From Ruminococcaceae bacterium AB4001 (GTDB lineage: Bacteria > Bacillota > Clostridia > Saccharofermentanales > Saccharofermentanaceae), in assembly GCA_000621765.1 (NCBI GenBank), contig JHXJ01000002.1, positions 151,036 to 215,035 on the forward strand: a DNA stretch of 64,000 nt, given 5' to 3'. The stretch's first letter is position 1. The number at the start of each line of letters is the position of its first letter. Made by a program: the position numbers and the translations under genes. Under the pieces are notes generated by a model. It was not told the DNA's origin. It worked only from the letters and a program-made list of their open reading frames with translations, and ran no database searches. Shown here one piece after another: positions 15,969 to 25,507 of this stretch.

Positions 15969-18900
15969 GCTTTTCAATGTAGACAAAGAAAAATACAGTG
16001 ACTTAGCCGGATTATTCGTAACCAAGGTTGACATATACAAGGCCAGATCAGCGATCAATCTCATAATCGACGGTGTCGATTCGCTGGTTGGAAAGAACAG
16101 CCTTGTCAGATTCGTCCAGGAACTTGAGCAGGATTTCGGTACAAAGGTAAACCTTACCTTCAAGGGAGTAGATTACGATAATCTCCCCGATGTATGCATT
16201 TCCGTAAATGATCTTGTCATGTACTATATCGCCCGTGACAATTCAGGCGGTATCGGCGACACGGCAGATTTTATCAATCTTCAGACAGATGTTGATTACG
16301 ATCACGGAGCTATCCTTGCTTATATAACACATATCAATATCCCTTCCGGATTTGACCTGATGCTCAATGATAATGACAGGGAGCAGCTTGCCGGAGCGGT
16401 AAGGAATGCTTACCAGATCTGTCTGGGCAACGAGATCCCGGGAACGTTTGAGATTATGTCCATGGAGCCCGATTATGCCGGGATGGATATCTCACCAGAA
16501 GACATCGTAAGACGCGCGATCGATGAAGGAAGACTTGAGACATTCGACGAGTATGTTCAAGAGAAGAAATCATCCAAAAAGAAGAAGGCTGACAAAGAGA
16601 CTGATTCAGGTGAAGAAGCCGGCAAGGATACATGGGAATTCAAGGCTAAGCAGCTTAGGAAAGAAGCGCGTCAGGAAGACAACAAGTCTTTCTATAACAG
16701 GAAAGAAAGCGCAGAGAACGAGCTTTACGGCCGTGTAAAGAAAGATGCCGTATTCATGAACATTTCCGATCTCACTATTGGAGATGTCGATGTCAATATC
16801 GCCGGAGAAATCTCTTTTACTGACGATTTCAAGCTCGCAAAGTCAGGAAAGACAGTAATCATCAAGTTCATATGCCTTGATGCAACTGACGGAATTTCCT
16901 GCGTAGCATTTCTTAAGCCGGAAGAGGCTGACCGTTTCCAGAAGGAGTTCGGTAAGGGCGGATTTATAGGAATCCAGGGTAACTGCGAAAATGATTCGTT
17001 CAGCGGAGACAAGGGTTTCAAGGTATCCGGTTTCTTTAAGGCTGAGCGTCCTCCCAAGCGGAAGGACAATGCGCCGCGCAAGAGAGTTGAGCTGCATGTC
17101 CATACCAAGATGAGCGAGAGTGATGCGACGACAGAACCTGCCGATCTTATCAAGCTTGCAGCATCCTGGGGTCATTCCGCATGTGCCGTTACAGATCACG
17201 GAGTCGTCCAGGCTTTCCCTCATGTTTTCGAACAGGCTAAGGAGATCAACAAGAAGCGCAAAGATACGGGTGAAGAACCGATCAAGTGCATCCTGGGATG
17301 CGAAGGATATCTTGTAGATGACGGTCCGACTGTTTTCTATAACCTTCCTTATGACGTTAAGAACGATAAGATCAAGCCTTCAGATGCTGATGATGACGCA
17401 TCGTTGAACTTCATCACCAAACCGAAGGCCGTCGGATCTTTTGTTTCCATTGTCATCAAGCGCAACGGTGATGATGCTTTGCGTGATACATTTACATCCG
17501 TATGCGCATCGAAGTTCAGGCTTAAGGGATATAAGGCAGTCAGACCTGAAGAAGAGGGCGAATCAGATCAGGATGCAATGGAATTCGCATCACACGATAT
17601 TGATAAGTCTCTTTGGAATCCAGATGAGATCCCGGAAGAACTTCGTGATGAAAACATTAATGTCAAGCCTTTGGAACCTCATGCTCCTTTAGGTGCTGCA
17701 TGTAATGTGGATCTTGATATTAACGGTGAATATGCTGACGGCAGTGATGAAGTAATTCCTTCAGAACTTGTCTTTGAGCATGTAGCAGATTTCCATGCTG
17801 AATTTGAAGACATTATCTATCCCGGCAAAGGTGAACCCTGTGATTCTTATTTTGCAATGGGCGAGCTGTTGGAATTCATCGGAGATTCTTACATCACTGG
17901 TCCTGACATTTTTACGACACTCGCATTCCTCCGCCGCGCCGGTTACGGAATAAATATTGAAGATCACGTTTATTACAGACATAAGTTCCTTATGCCTGCT
18001 ACTTCGGATGAAGATATTCTTGAGACATTCTATAAGGGTGAATTCAAGACTGTTGATGAGGCTTTGGGAAGCAAGGGCTCACAGTTTGTTTTCCAGGCAG
18101 ACGGCAGCGATTTCGATGAGATGTTTACTTCATGCTATAAGTCAGCATCACTGCTCGTTTCATGCCTTAAGGATGCCGGTACTGTTGATGCTCTGGATAT
18201 TAACTATAAAGTCGGACACTATACTCCCGCAAGAGTTAAGACAAATGATAAAGATTCATATAAGCAGTATATTATGCCGTTGTATCACATCATTTATCTT
18301 GTCCGTTCCAATATGGGCCTTTATAACCTTTACCATATCGTGTCTGAATCTCAGATTCATTACTATTCGAGGAGACCCAGAACACCTAAGAGTCTGCTTA
18401 AGTATTTTAAGTCAGGCATTATTGTCGGCGGTGCCTGTGAGCAGGGTGAGATCTTCCGTTATGTATATAACAATTACTGTGCGTTTAAGAAGGACAGACA
18501 GGCGACAAGAGCCTTCTTAAAAGATTCTGCAGAGTTCGCAAAGATATTAAGTCTTTACGATTATGTCGAAATCCAGCCTCTTTGCAACAATATGTTCTTA
18601 ACAAGGATCGATCCTGAAAAATGCAAGCCTGGTACGTTCCCTCTGAATGAAGATGATGTCAGGATTATCAACGAACTGCTCGTTGAGACGGCTGACGATC
18701 ACGGTATGCCTGTTTGCGCTACGACCGACTCCCACTTCCTTAACAAGGAAGACGGACGTTACAGAAAGTACATGCTTATGAGCATGGGCTTTGACGATGC
18801 TGATATGCAGAGTGACCTGTATTTCAGAACAACTGACGAGATGCTCGAAGAGTTCAAGTATCTTGGCGAAGAGAAGGCGATGGAAGTTGTTGTTGATAAC

Positions 18901-20886
18901 ACCAACATGATCGCTGATATGATCGATTTCGGAATCAAGCCGTTCCCTGACGGATCTTATCCTCCGCAGATCGCAAGAGCTGCTGCAGACGTCAGAGATA
19001 TTGCTTACACCAAGGCTAACCGTATGTACCGTCATAAGGGAGTTCTTAATCCGGTTGTTAAGGAGAGACTCGACAGAGAGCTTAAGTCCATCATCGGTAA
19101 CGGTTATGCGATCATGTACTACATCGCATACAGACTCGTTAAGAAGTCCAACAACGATGGTTACGTAGTAGGTTCGAGAGGATCGGTTGGTTCTTCCTTT
19201 GCCGCTACAATGAGTGGCATCTCCGAAGTTAATCCGCTTCCTCCGCATTACAGATGCCCTAAGTGTAACTATGCAGAGTTTGATAACACCGGTGTATACG
19301 GTTCAGGTTACGATCTGCCTCCAAAGAATTGTCCGGAGTGCGGCGAAAAGCTCATTCCTGACGGTCAGGATATTCCTTTCGAGACGTTCCTCGGATTCCA
19401 TGGTGACAAGCAGCCTGATATCGACCTTAACTTCTCCGGCGAATATCAGCCGAGAGCGCATGCTTATGTAGGCGTATTGTTCGGAGGCACTCACACGTTC
19501 AAAGCAGGAACGATCGGTGCGTACCAGGATAAGAACGCTTATGGTGTATGCCGTAAGATCTGTGAGGAAAGAGGAGAATCCTTTACCCAGGCGCATCTTG
19601 CGTTCATGGCAAGGGATATCATCGGCGTTAAGCGTACGACTTCACAGCACCCGGGCGGAATCGTCGTAATCGCGAAGGAGATGGATATCTATGAATTCAC
19701 TCCTATCCAGTTCCCGGCTAATAAGACTGACTGCGGAATAATCACGACGCACTTCGACTTCCGTGCAATGCACGATACGATCTTAAAGCTCGATATCCTG
19801 GGTCATGCCGATCCTACGGTTTTAAGAATGCTAAGTGATATTACCGGAGTAAACATTACGGATATTCCGATCCCTGACGAGAAGGTTATGAGTCTTCTTG
19901 TAAGTACTGATGCTTTGGGATTCCCTATAGAAGCTACCGATGCAGGTTCGGCAACATTAGGCCTTTCGGAACTCGGTACCAACATGGCCCGTGGCATGAT
20001 CAAGGAAACAAAGCCGACCAGATTCTACGATCTCGTCCAGCTCATGGGACTTTCACACGGTACGGACGTATGGACCGGAAATGCCCAGGAGCTCATCAGG
20101 AGCGGAACATGCGACCTTAATTCCGTTATCGGATGCCGTGACTCCATCATGACAAGCCTTATCTATTGGGGACTTCCGAATAAAGACGCCTTCGACATCA
20201 TGGAAGGTGTACGTAAGGGTAAAGTCGCTGCAGGCAAAGTTGCTAAATGGCCTGAATATGTAGAGGAGATGAAGAACTGCGGCGTGCCGCAGTGGTACAT
20301 CGAGTCATGCCAGAAGATCAAGTACATGTTCCCGAAGGCGCATGCTGCAGCATATTCCATTTCAACTCTTCGTGTTGCCTGGTTTAAGGTTTACTATCCT
20401 GAAGAGTACTATTGCTCATTCTTTACCCATAGAGGCGAAGGTCTGTTTAACGCAGAGGATATGTGCAACGGTCCTGAGAGGGTAAAGAAGAGAAGAATAG
20501 AACTTGCTGACGAGATGCATGCCAAGGGCGATCCGAATACCAAGCTCAAGTACTATTTCTATGAGCTTGTTGAGGAGATGTACGCAAGAGGCATTAGATT
20601 TGCTCCCATTACGCTTAATGATTCCCTCGGAACCAAGTTCTCTAAAGCAGGCGACAAGCTTATAAGACCTCCGTTCTCAGCGATCGCCGGAGTCTCTCCT
20701 TCGAACGGTGAGGCTATCGAGAAAGCCAGGGCTCAGGGTGAATTCAAGAACCGTGATGATTTCATGAAGCGCACGGGCGTTGGCCAGTCTGTAACCCAGA
20801 CGCTTCTTGATTACGGCGGCATCCTTGATGATCTGCCTGAAAGTGCCCAGATCGATCTTTTCGGTCTTCTTGATGGTGGTATCTGA
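15940..20886 (+). CDS. polC: DNA polymerase III PolC with a degenerate proofreading domain
   Basis: 1648 residues from TTG 15940, longer than the roughly 1440 of B. subtilis PolC. Domains: N-terminal region (1-200), charged linker (about 205-260), OB fold (about 270-375), PHP domain starting at HVHTKMSESDA (His386, His388), an insert (about 455-770) where the 3'-5' exonuclease sits, PHP resumption (PLYHIIYLVRSNMGLYNLYH), zinc module (Cys1106, 1109, 1131, 1134), palm motif PDIDLNFSGEYQPRAHAY (Asp1160, Asp1162), and a C-terminal helix-hairpin region. The exonuclease is recognisable but its catalytic residues are gone: Exo I D-x-E is Val505-x-Lys507 and the Exo II Asp is Thr660. The polymerase itself looks intact. 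Replication would rely on another proofreader. The TTG start overlaps ispG, suggesting coupled translation. Confidence 0.95.
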   Translation: MEKKSVALLELFNVDKEKYSDLAGLFVTKVDIYKARSAINLIIDGVDSLVGKNSLVRFVQELEQDFGTKVNLTFKGVDYDNLPDVCISVNDLVMYYIARDNSGGIGDTADFINLQTDVDYDHGAILAYITHINIPSGFDLMLNDNDREQLAGAVRNAYQICLGNEIPGTFEIMSMEPDYAGMDISPEDIVRRAIDEGRLETFDEYVQEKKSSKKKKADKETDSGEEAGKDTWEFKAKQLRKEARQEDNKSFYNRKESAENELYGRVKKDAVFMNISDLTIGDVDVNIAGEISFTDDFKLAKSGKTVIIKFICLDATDGISCVAFLKPEEADRFQKEFGKGGFIGIQGNCENDSFSGDKGFKVSGFFKAERPPKRKDNAPRKRVELHVHTKMSESDATTEPADLIKLAASWGHSACAVTDHGVVQAFPHVFEQAKEINKKRKDTGEEPIKCILGCEGYLVDDGPTVFYNLPYDVKNDKIKPSDADDDASLNFITKPKAVGSFVSIVIKRNGDDALRDTFTSVCASKFRLKGYKAVRPEEEGESDQDAMEFASHDIDKSLWNPDEIPEELRDENINVKPLEPHAPLGAACNVDLDINGEYADGSDEVIPSELVFEHVADFHAEFEDIIYPGKGEPCDSYFAMGELLEFIGDSYITGPDIFTTLAFLRRAGYGINIEDHVYYRHKFLMPATSDEDILETFYKGEFKTVDEALGSKGSQFVFQADGSDFDEMFTSCYKSASLLVSCLKDAGTVDALDINYKVGHYTPARVKTNDKDSYKQYIMPLYHIIYLVRSNMGLYNLYHIVSESQIHYYSRRPRTPKSLLKYFKSGIIVGGACEQGEIFRYVYNNYCAFKKDRQATRAFLKDSAEFAKILSLYDYVEIQPLCNNMFLTRIDPEKCKPGTFPLNEDDVRIINELLVETADDHGMPVCATTDSHFLNKEDGRYRKYMLMSMGFDDADMQSDLYFRTTDEMLEEFKYLGEEKAMEVVVDNTNMIADMIDFGIKPFPDGSYPPQIARAAADVRDIAYTKANRMYRHKGVLNPVVKERLDRELKSIIGNGYAIMYYIAYRLVKKSNNDGYVVGSRGSVGSSFAATMSGISEVNPLPPHYRCPKCNYAEFDNTGVYGSGYDLPPKNCPECGEKLIPDGQDIPFETFLGFHGDKQPDIDLNFSGEYQPRAHAYVGVLFGGTHTFKAGTIGAYQDKNAYGVCRKICEERGESFTQAHLAFMARDIIGVKRTTSQHPGGIVVIAKEMDIYEFTPIQFPANKTDCGIITTHFDFRAMHDTILKLDILGHADPTVLRMLSDITGVNITDIPIPDEKVMSLLVSTDALGFPIEATDAGSATLGLSELGTNMARGMIKETKPTRFYDLVQLMGLSHGTDVWTGNAQELIRSGTCDLNSVIGCRDSIMTSLIYWGLPNKDAFDIMEGVRKGKVAAGKVAKWPEYVEEMKNCGVPQWYIESCQKIKYMFPKAHAAAYSISTLRVAWFKVYYPEEYYCSFFTHRGEGLFNAEDMCNGPERVKKRRIELADEMHAKGDPNTKLKYYFYELVEEMYARGIRFAPITLNDSLGTKFSKAGDKLIRPPFSAIAGVSPSNGEAIEKARAQGEFKNRDDFMKRTGVGQSVTQTLLDYGGILDDLPESAQIDLFGLLDGGI

Positions 20887-20889
20887 CAG

Positions 20890-23154
20890 ATGTTTTGCGG
20901 AGTCATACTGAGAGGTGCCGTAAGACAGACTGACAGGGTCTTTACTTACCACATACCGGATGAGATCGCATCTTCGGTCGTCCCGGGATCTCTCGTTTCG
21001 GTGCCTTTCGGTAAGGGCGATACAAAGAAGGCCGCAGTCGTAATCGAACTCAAGGATCAGTTTGAAGGTGATACAGGAAAGATCAAGGACATCAGTAATC
21101 TGATGTCCGATCTTCCCGTTCTTAATTGTGACCAGCTCTCGCTTATAGATGCGATCAGCAGCAGATTTAACTGTACCAGGGGTGAAGTGATCGAACTCAT
21201 GGTCCCGTCGTGTGTGCTCAATCACAAGGATCCTATTGAAGTCTTTGTAGAACTTGTATCCGAAGAGACTGCAAATGATGTGCTGAACAGCGAGACTTTA
21301 AGGTCTGCTGCGCACATAAACATACTTGAATATCTACTTGAGCGCGGGAAGTGCACAAGAAAGGAGATCATGACTTCGTTATCATGTTCTTCCGCTCAGA
21401 TAAAGGCACTTGAAGATAAAGGTCTTGTAAGGCTTTTGAAGGAGACTGCTTCTGAGGATGCTTCAAGGATCTTAAACGTCGAAGACGCACCTTCCGGCAA
21501 GTTTACAGAAGAATACGATCTTTCTGATGAACAGAGCGAAGCAATAGAGGCTGTAAGTAAAGCTATTGACTCTAAAAAGGCTGAGACATTCCTTCTTTTC
21601 GGTATCACCGGAAGCGGTAAGACGGAAGTTTATCTCAATTGCGCGAAAAAGGTCATCGCGGACGGCGGGAGTGTCATATATCTCGTTCCCGAGATCTCGC
21701 TTACTCCGCAGACGATCAACTGGATAAAGGGAAGGCTCGGAGACAGTGTCGCCGTGCTTCACAGCAGGCTTACCGATAAGCAGCGCTATGAGCAGTGGAA
21801 CAACATCAGGACCGGAAAGGCTAAAGTAATAGTCGGTCCTAGGAGCGGTGTTTTCGCTCCGGCAGTCGATCTCAGGCTTATCATTTTGGATGAGGAGCAT
21901 GACAGTTCCTATAAGTCCGAATCACATCCGAGATATTCGGCTAAAGATATCGCAAGGATGAGAGCCAAAGTCACAGGCTGCAGTGTCGTCTTAGGTTCTG
22001 CAACGCCTTCAGTCGAGAGTTTCTATGCTGCACAGTCCGGTGCATTCAAACTGCTTGAATTGAAGAGCAGGGCAAGACAGGAGGCCGTGCTTCCTGAGAT
22101 TATCCCTGTGGACATGAAGGAGCAGATAAAGCTCGGCAGCGGAGATATGCTGTCCATGCCTTTAAGACAGGCCATGTCCGTTGCATTCTCGGAGAAAAAG
22201 CAGGTAATACTGCTTCTGAACAGAAGAGGCTTTTCGAGGACAATGATATGCGAGTCATGCGGAGAACCTGTTATCTGCAAGAACTGCTCCGTCGCCATGA
22301 CGCTTCACAACAACAGAAGAAACGGCACTCAAAGCCTTGTCTGTCACTACTGCGGATATACGATCCCGTCCTATGAAGCGAAGTGTTCATACTGCGAGAG
22401 CAACAAGTTCACCAAAGCCGGGTTCGGCACACAGCAGCTCGAAGAGTTCCTTCACCAGCTGTTCCCACATGAGAAAGTTTTGAGGATGGACCAGGATTCC
22501 ACCATGACTCCGGGCGCGCACAAAGATATTATCGAGAAGTTCGCGAATAAGGAAGCTTCAATCCTGATAGGAACTCAGATGATCGCCAAGGGTTTGGATT
22601 TCCCCGACTGTACGGTCGTCGGCGTTCTTGGCGCAGATCTTATGCTCGCTTCATCTTCGTTTAAAGCTTCCGAGAGGGCTTTCCAGCTCATTACCCAGGC
22701 TGCGGGAAGAGCCGGAAGGGGAGATCATCCGGGCAAAGTGTTTATCCAGAGTTTCAGACCGGACCAGCCGCTGTTCAACTATGCATGTTCACAGGACTAC
22801 AGGGCTTTCTACGGTCAGGAGATAGATTACAGGAAGAAGTTAAGACTTCCGCCGTTTAAGGCTATTGGCGAGATAGTTCTCTCACTTGATGACGAGGAGA
22901 AGCTTGTCCAGAGAGCCAACGTCGTTGCGAAGTATCTTAATGACTTCCTCGCTTTTCAGGACAAAAAGTATCAGTTTGAAGTTTTCGGACCGATCCCCTG
23001 CGTCATTTATGAGCTGAGGGGCCGCTACAGGATGTCGTTCATAATCAAGTCGGTCAATAAATCAGCCATTAACAGCGTATTCAAAAGACTCATTGAGGAC
23101 TTCGACCATACGCTCTATCCGATGTCGTTCGATAACGATCCCCAGGACGGCTGA
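20890..23154 (+). CDS. priA: Primosomal replication-restart helicase
   Basis: 754 residues. The N-terminal DNA-binding domain (VRQTDRVFTYHIPDE) is followed by a superfamily 2 helicase: Walker A GITGSGKTEVYL (residues 238-249), DEEH box (334-337), and VLGSATPSVES. The zinc-binding Cys pairs CESCGEPVICKNC and CHYCGY/CSYCES follow, then GRAGRGDHPGKV. PriA restarts stalled forks by loading the replicative helicase. It begins three bases after the polC stop, which is not its commonest neighbour. A weak hairpin near 23167-23185 lacks a T tract. Confidence 0.95.
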   Translation: MFCGVILRGAVRQTDRVFTYHIPDEIASSVVPGSLVSVPFGKGDTKKAAVVIELKDQFEGDTGKIKDISNLMSDLPVLNCDQLSLIDAISSRFNCTRGEVIELMVPSCVLNHKDPIEVFVELVSEETANDVLNSETLRSAAHINILEYLLERGKCTRKEIMTSLSCSSAQIKALEDKGLVRLLKETASEDASRILNVEDAPSGKFTEEYDLSDEQSEAIEAVSKAIDSKKAETFLLFGITGSGKTEVYLNCAKKVIADGGSVIYLVPEISLTPQTINWIKGRLGDSVAVLHSRLTDKQRYEQWNNIRTGKAKVIVGPRSGVFAPAVDLRLIILDEEHDSSYKSESHPRYSAKDIARMRAKVTGCSVVLGSATPSVESFYAAQSGAFKLLELKSRARQEAVLPEIIPVDMKEQIKLGSGDMLSMPLRQAMSVAFSEKKQVILLLNRRGFSRTMICESCGEPVICKNCSVAMTLHNNRRNGTQSLVCHYCGYTIPSYEAKCSYCESNKFTKAGFGTQQLEEFLHQLFPHEKVLRMDQDSTMTPGAHKDIIEKFANKEASILIGTQMIAKGLDFPDCTVVGVLGADLMLASSSFKASERAFQLITQAAGRAGRGDHPGKVFIQSFRPDQPLFNYACSQDYRAFYGQEIDYRKKLRLPPFKAIGEIVLSLDDEEKLVQRANVVAKYLNDFLAFQDKKYQFEVFGPIPCVIYELRGRYRMSFIIKSVNKSAINSVFKRLIEDFDHTLYPMSFDNDPQDG

Positions 23155-23207
23155 TTTGCCTGAAATGTGCGCTGTGGAAGCACAATTGTACACCCCAGAA
23201 GTATAAA

Positions 23208-23237
23208 TTGACTATTAATATAAAGTGATGATAAAAT
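23208..23237 (+). promoter_or_regulatory. SigmaA-type promoter for dapA-dapB
   Basis: TTGACT (23208-23213) and TAAAAT (23232-23237) are 18 bp apart, giving a start near 23244 and a leader of about 60 nt. I see no lysine riboswitch; the leader is too short for one. Confidence 0.6.
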
Positions 23238-23305
23238 CCATAAGTCATAATAGGTTTTAATGTTATTACCTGTTATTTTCATTCTTTCAGATGGAGGCAT
23301 TTAAT

Positions 23306-24214
23306 ATGTCCAAGCCAGTATTTGTAGGTGCCGGTGTTGCTATCGTTACTCCGTTCTTTGAGGACGGCGGAATCAATTTTGATGAGCTCAAGCGCCTCAT
23401 TGAATTCCAGATAGAGCAGGGTATCGATTCTATCATCATCTGCGGTTCGACAGGTGAAGCTGCGACCATGACCGAAGAAGAGCATATCGACGCTATCAAG
23501 TTCGCAGTCGATACAGTCGCAGGAAGAGTTCCGGTCATTGCAGGAACAGGTTCCAATGACACCGCTTTCGGTGTTTCCCTTACTAAGAAAGCTTACGAGC
23601 TTGGCGCTGATGCAGCTTTGCTCGTTACACCTTATTACAACAAGTGCACACAGGAAGGTCTTTTCCGTCATTACGCTAAGATCGCTGAGGCAGTTCCCGA
23701 ATTGCCCATCATCCTTTACAACGTTCCTTCAAGAACCAACGTCAATATCGGTCCCGAGCTTCTTAAGAGGCTTTCCGTATATGAGAACATCGTTGGCGTA
23801 AAGGAGTGCAACTTCGGACAGGTTCCTGAGATCTACAGCCTCTGCGGCGACAGATTCGTTCTCTATTCCGGTGAGGACGGACTTGCAGTTCCGATGCTTT
23901 CATTGGGCGCTAAGGGTGTCATCTCAGTTGTTGCTAACATCCAGCCCCGTGAGATGTCCAAGATGATCCACGATTATATTGACGGTAATATCGAAGAAGC
24001 CAGAAAAGCGCAGATCGACTTCATACCTCTCGTTAAGGCTCTTTTCTGTGAAGTCAACCCGATCCCTGTCAAGGAAGCAATGAACATCCTCGGATGGAAT
24101 GCAGGTAACTGCAGACTTCCTCTTTGCGAGATGAGCAAGGCTAATCACGACAAGATGGTCGAAGTTCTCGCAGGTTACGATACTTCTGCTATGGCAGCTT
24201 TTCTTGCTAAGTAA
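23306..24214 (+). CDS. dapA: 4-hydroxy-tetrahydrodipicolinate synthase
   Basis: 302 residues from ATG 23306. The ATG at 23291 is actually part of the Shine-Dalgarno ATGGAGG. The TIM-barrel aldolase has the GSTGEA motif (47-52), Tyr138 in LYNVPSRT and the Schiff-base Lys166 in GVKECN. It condenses pyruvate with aspartate semialdehyde as the first committed step toward diaminopimelate and lysine. dapB, the next enzyme, follows after 19 bases. Confidence 0.96.
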   Translation: MSKPVFVGAGVAIVTPFFEDGGINFDELKRLIEFQIEQGIDSIIICGSTGEAATMTEEEHIDAIKFAVDTVAGRVPVIAGTGSNDTAFGVSLTKKAYELGADAALLVTPYYNKCTQEGLFRHYAKIAEAVPELPIILYNVPSRTNVNIGPELLKRLSVYENIVGVKECNFGQVPEIYSLCGDRFVLYSGEDGLAVPMLSLGAKGVISVVANIQPREMSKMIHDYIDGNIEEARKAQIDFIPLVKALFCEVNPIPVKEAMNILGWNAGNCRLPLCEMSKANHDKMVEVLAGYDTSAMAAFLAK

Positions 24215-24233
24215 TTAGGGAACAGGAGATAAA

Positions 24234-25001
24234 ATGGTAAAGATATTTCTTAACGGTTGTTGCGGAAGAATGGGCAAGGCTATTGCCGCATTATGCGAAA
24301 ACAACCCTGATTACAAGATAGTTGCCGGCGGCGACATTATCGAGAATTCAAATTATGATTTCCCGGTATATACGAGTGTCAATGAGTGCACCGAAGATTT
24401 CGATGTCATCATTGATTTCTCCAATGCCAAGGCAGTTCCTACGATCCTTGAGTTCGCTTTAAGCCGTAAGAAGCCTTTTATCTGCTGCACTACGGCTCTT
24501 TCCGACGAGACTGTTGCAAGCATCCTTGAAGCATCTGAGAAGATTGCGGTTTTCAAGTCTGCAAACATGAGCCTCGGAATCAACCTCATGGTCGAACTCT
24601 GCAAAAAGGCTACCAAGATCCTTTATCCAGAATTCGATATTGAGATAGTTGAAGCTCACCACAACAGAAAGCTCGACGCTCCTTCCGGAACGGCTATGAT
24701 GATCGCTTCGGCAATCGATCAGGAGATCCCTGATACTGTTGAGTATGTTTACGACAGACACAGTGTCAACAAGGCAAGATCAAAGAACGAGATCGGCATC
24801 TCTTCCATCAGAGGCGGAAACATTGTCGGTGAGCATAGTGCTATGTTCATCAGTGATGAAGAGATCGTAACCATCAGCCACAGTGCCCAGACCAGGGACG
24901 TATTTGCCAAGGGCGCTCTTACGGCTGCTAAATTCATGGCAGGTAAAGAGTCAGGCTACTATACGATGTCTGACGTTATCGCCCAGTATGTTGAAGAATA
25001 A
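24234..25001 (+). CDS. dapB: 4-hydroxy-tetrahydrodipicolinate reductase
   Basis: 255 residues. The nucleotide-binding FLNGCCGRMGKAIA is a slight variant of the usual G-x-x-GRMG. The catalytic segment EAHHNRKLDAPSGTA and the C-terminal HSAQTRDVFAKGAL are standard. It reduces the dapA product with NAD(P)H. The pair supplies diaminopimelate for peptidoglycan. yajC follows after 20 bases with its own Shine-Dalgarno. Confidence 0.95.
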   Translation: MVKIFLNGCCGRMGKAIAALCENNPDYKIVAGGDIIENSNYDFPVYTSVNECTEDFDVIIDFSNAKAVPTILEFALSRKKPFICCTTALSDETVASILEASEKIAVFKSANMSLGINLMVELCKKATKILYPEFDIEIVEAHHNRKLDAPSGTAMMIASAIDQEIPDTVEYVYDRHSVNKARSKNEIGISSIRGGNIVGEHSAMFISDEEIVTISHSAQTRDVFAKGALTAAKFMAGKESGYYTMSDVIAQYVEE

Positions 25002-25021
25002 ATTTTTGGAGGATAAATTTA

Positions 25022-25438
25022 ATGTTTATTTTTGATGAAACAGGTACTGATCTGCTTGGAGGCGCACCGGGTGAGATGATGGGATCTCTTGCATCCCTTG
25101 TTTTACTCGTAGTAATGTTCGTTGTTTTCTACTTCGTCCTTATCAGACCTCAGCGTAAGAAGGATAAGGAACTTAAAGAGCAGATGAGCACACTCGCTGT
25201 CGGCGATAAGGTAGTTACCATCGGCGGACTTGTCGGATTCGTTGCAAACATCAAGGGTGATGAGGTTACTATCTCAACTTCCGCTGCAAACACTCTCGTT
25301 ACATTCTCAAAGAGTGCTATCCAGACGATCATCAAGCGTGACCAGCTCAATCCCGACGGATCTATTAAGAAGACAGAAGCTCCTGCAAAGTCAGGCCTTT
25401 TCGGTTCTAAGAAAGAGAAGAAGGATAAGGAAGACTGA
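25022..25438 (+). CDS. yajC: Preprotein translocase subunit YajC
   Basis: 138 residues with a single N-terminal membrane segment (LASLVLLVVMFVVFYFVLI) followed by the family motif RPQRKKDKELKEQM, then GDKVVTIGGLVGFV and a charged tail. YajC associates with SecDF and the Sec channel. Its usual neighbours (secD, secF, tgt) are absent; here it ends the dap unit at a terminator. Confidence 0.92.
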   Translation: MFIFDETGTDLLGGAPGEMMGSLASLVLLVVMFVVFYFVLIRPQRKKDKELKEQMSTLAVGDKVVTIGGLVGFVANIKGDEVTISTSAANTLVTFSKSAIQTIIKRDQLNPDGSIKKTEAPAKSGLFGSKKEKKDKED

Positions 25439-25464
25439 TTACTATAGTTTTGGCTTTTCAACAG

Positions 25465-25489
25465 GGCCCGGATTACAGCCGGGCCTTTT
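25465..25489 (+). terminator. Intrinsic terminator after yajC
   Basis: GGCCCGG (25465-25471) pairs perfectly with CCGGGCC (25479-25485) across a seven-base loop and is followed by TTTT. Confidence 0.85.
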
Positions 25490-25507
25490 AATTAATCAGA
25501 GGCAGAT

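Noticed and set aside
17957..18520. A 187-codon plus-strand frame inside polC
   Set aside because: It is an alternative-frame shadow; the polC frame carries clear PHP homology here.
23244..23305. Lysine riboswitch upstream of dapA
   Set aside because: The leader is about 60 nt, far too short, and lacks the L-box core.
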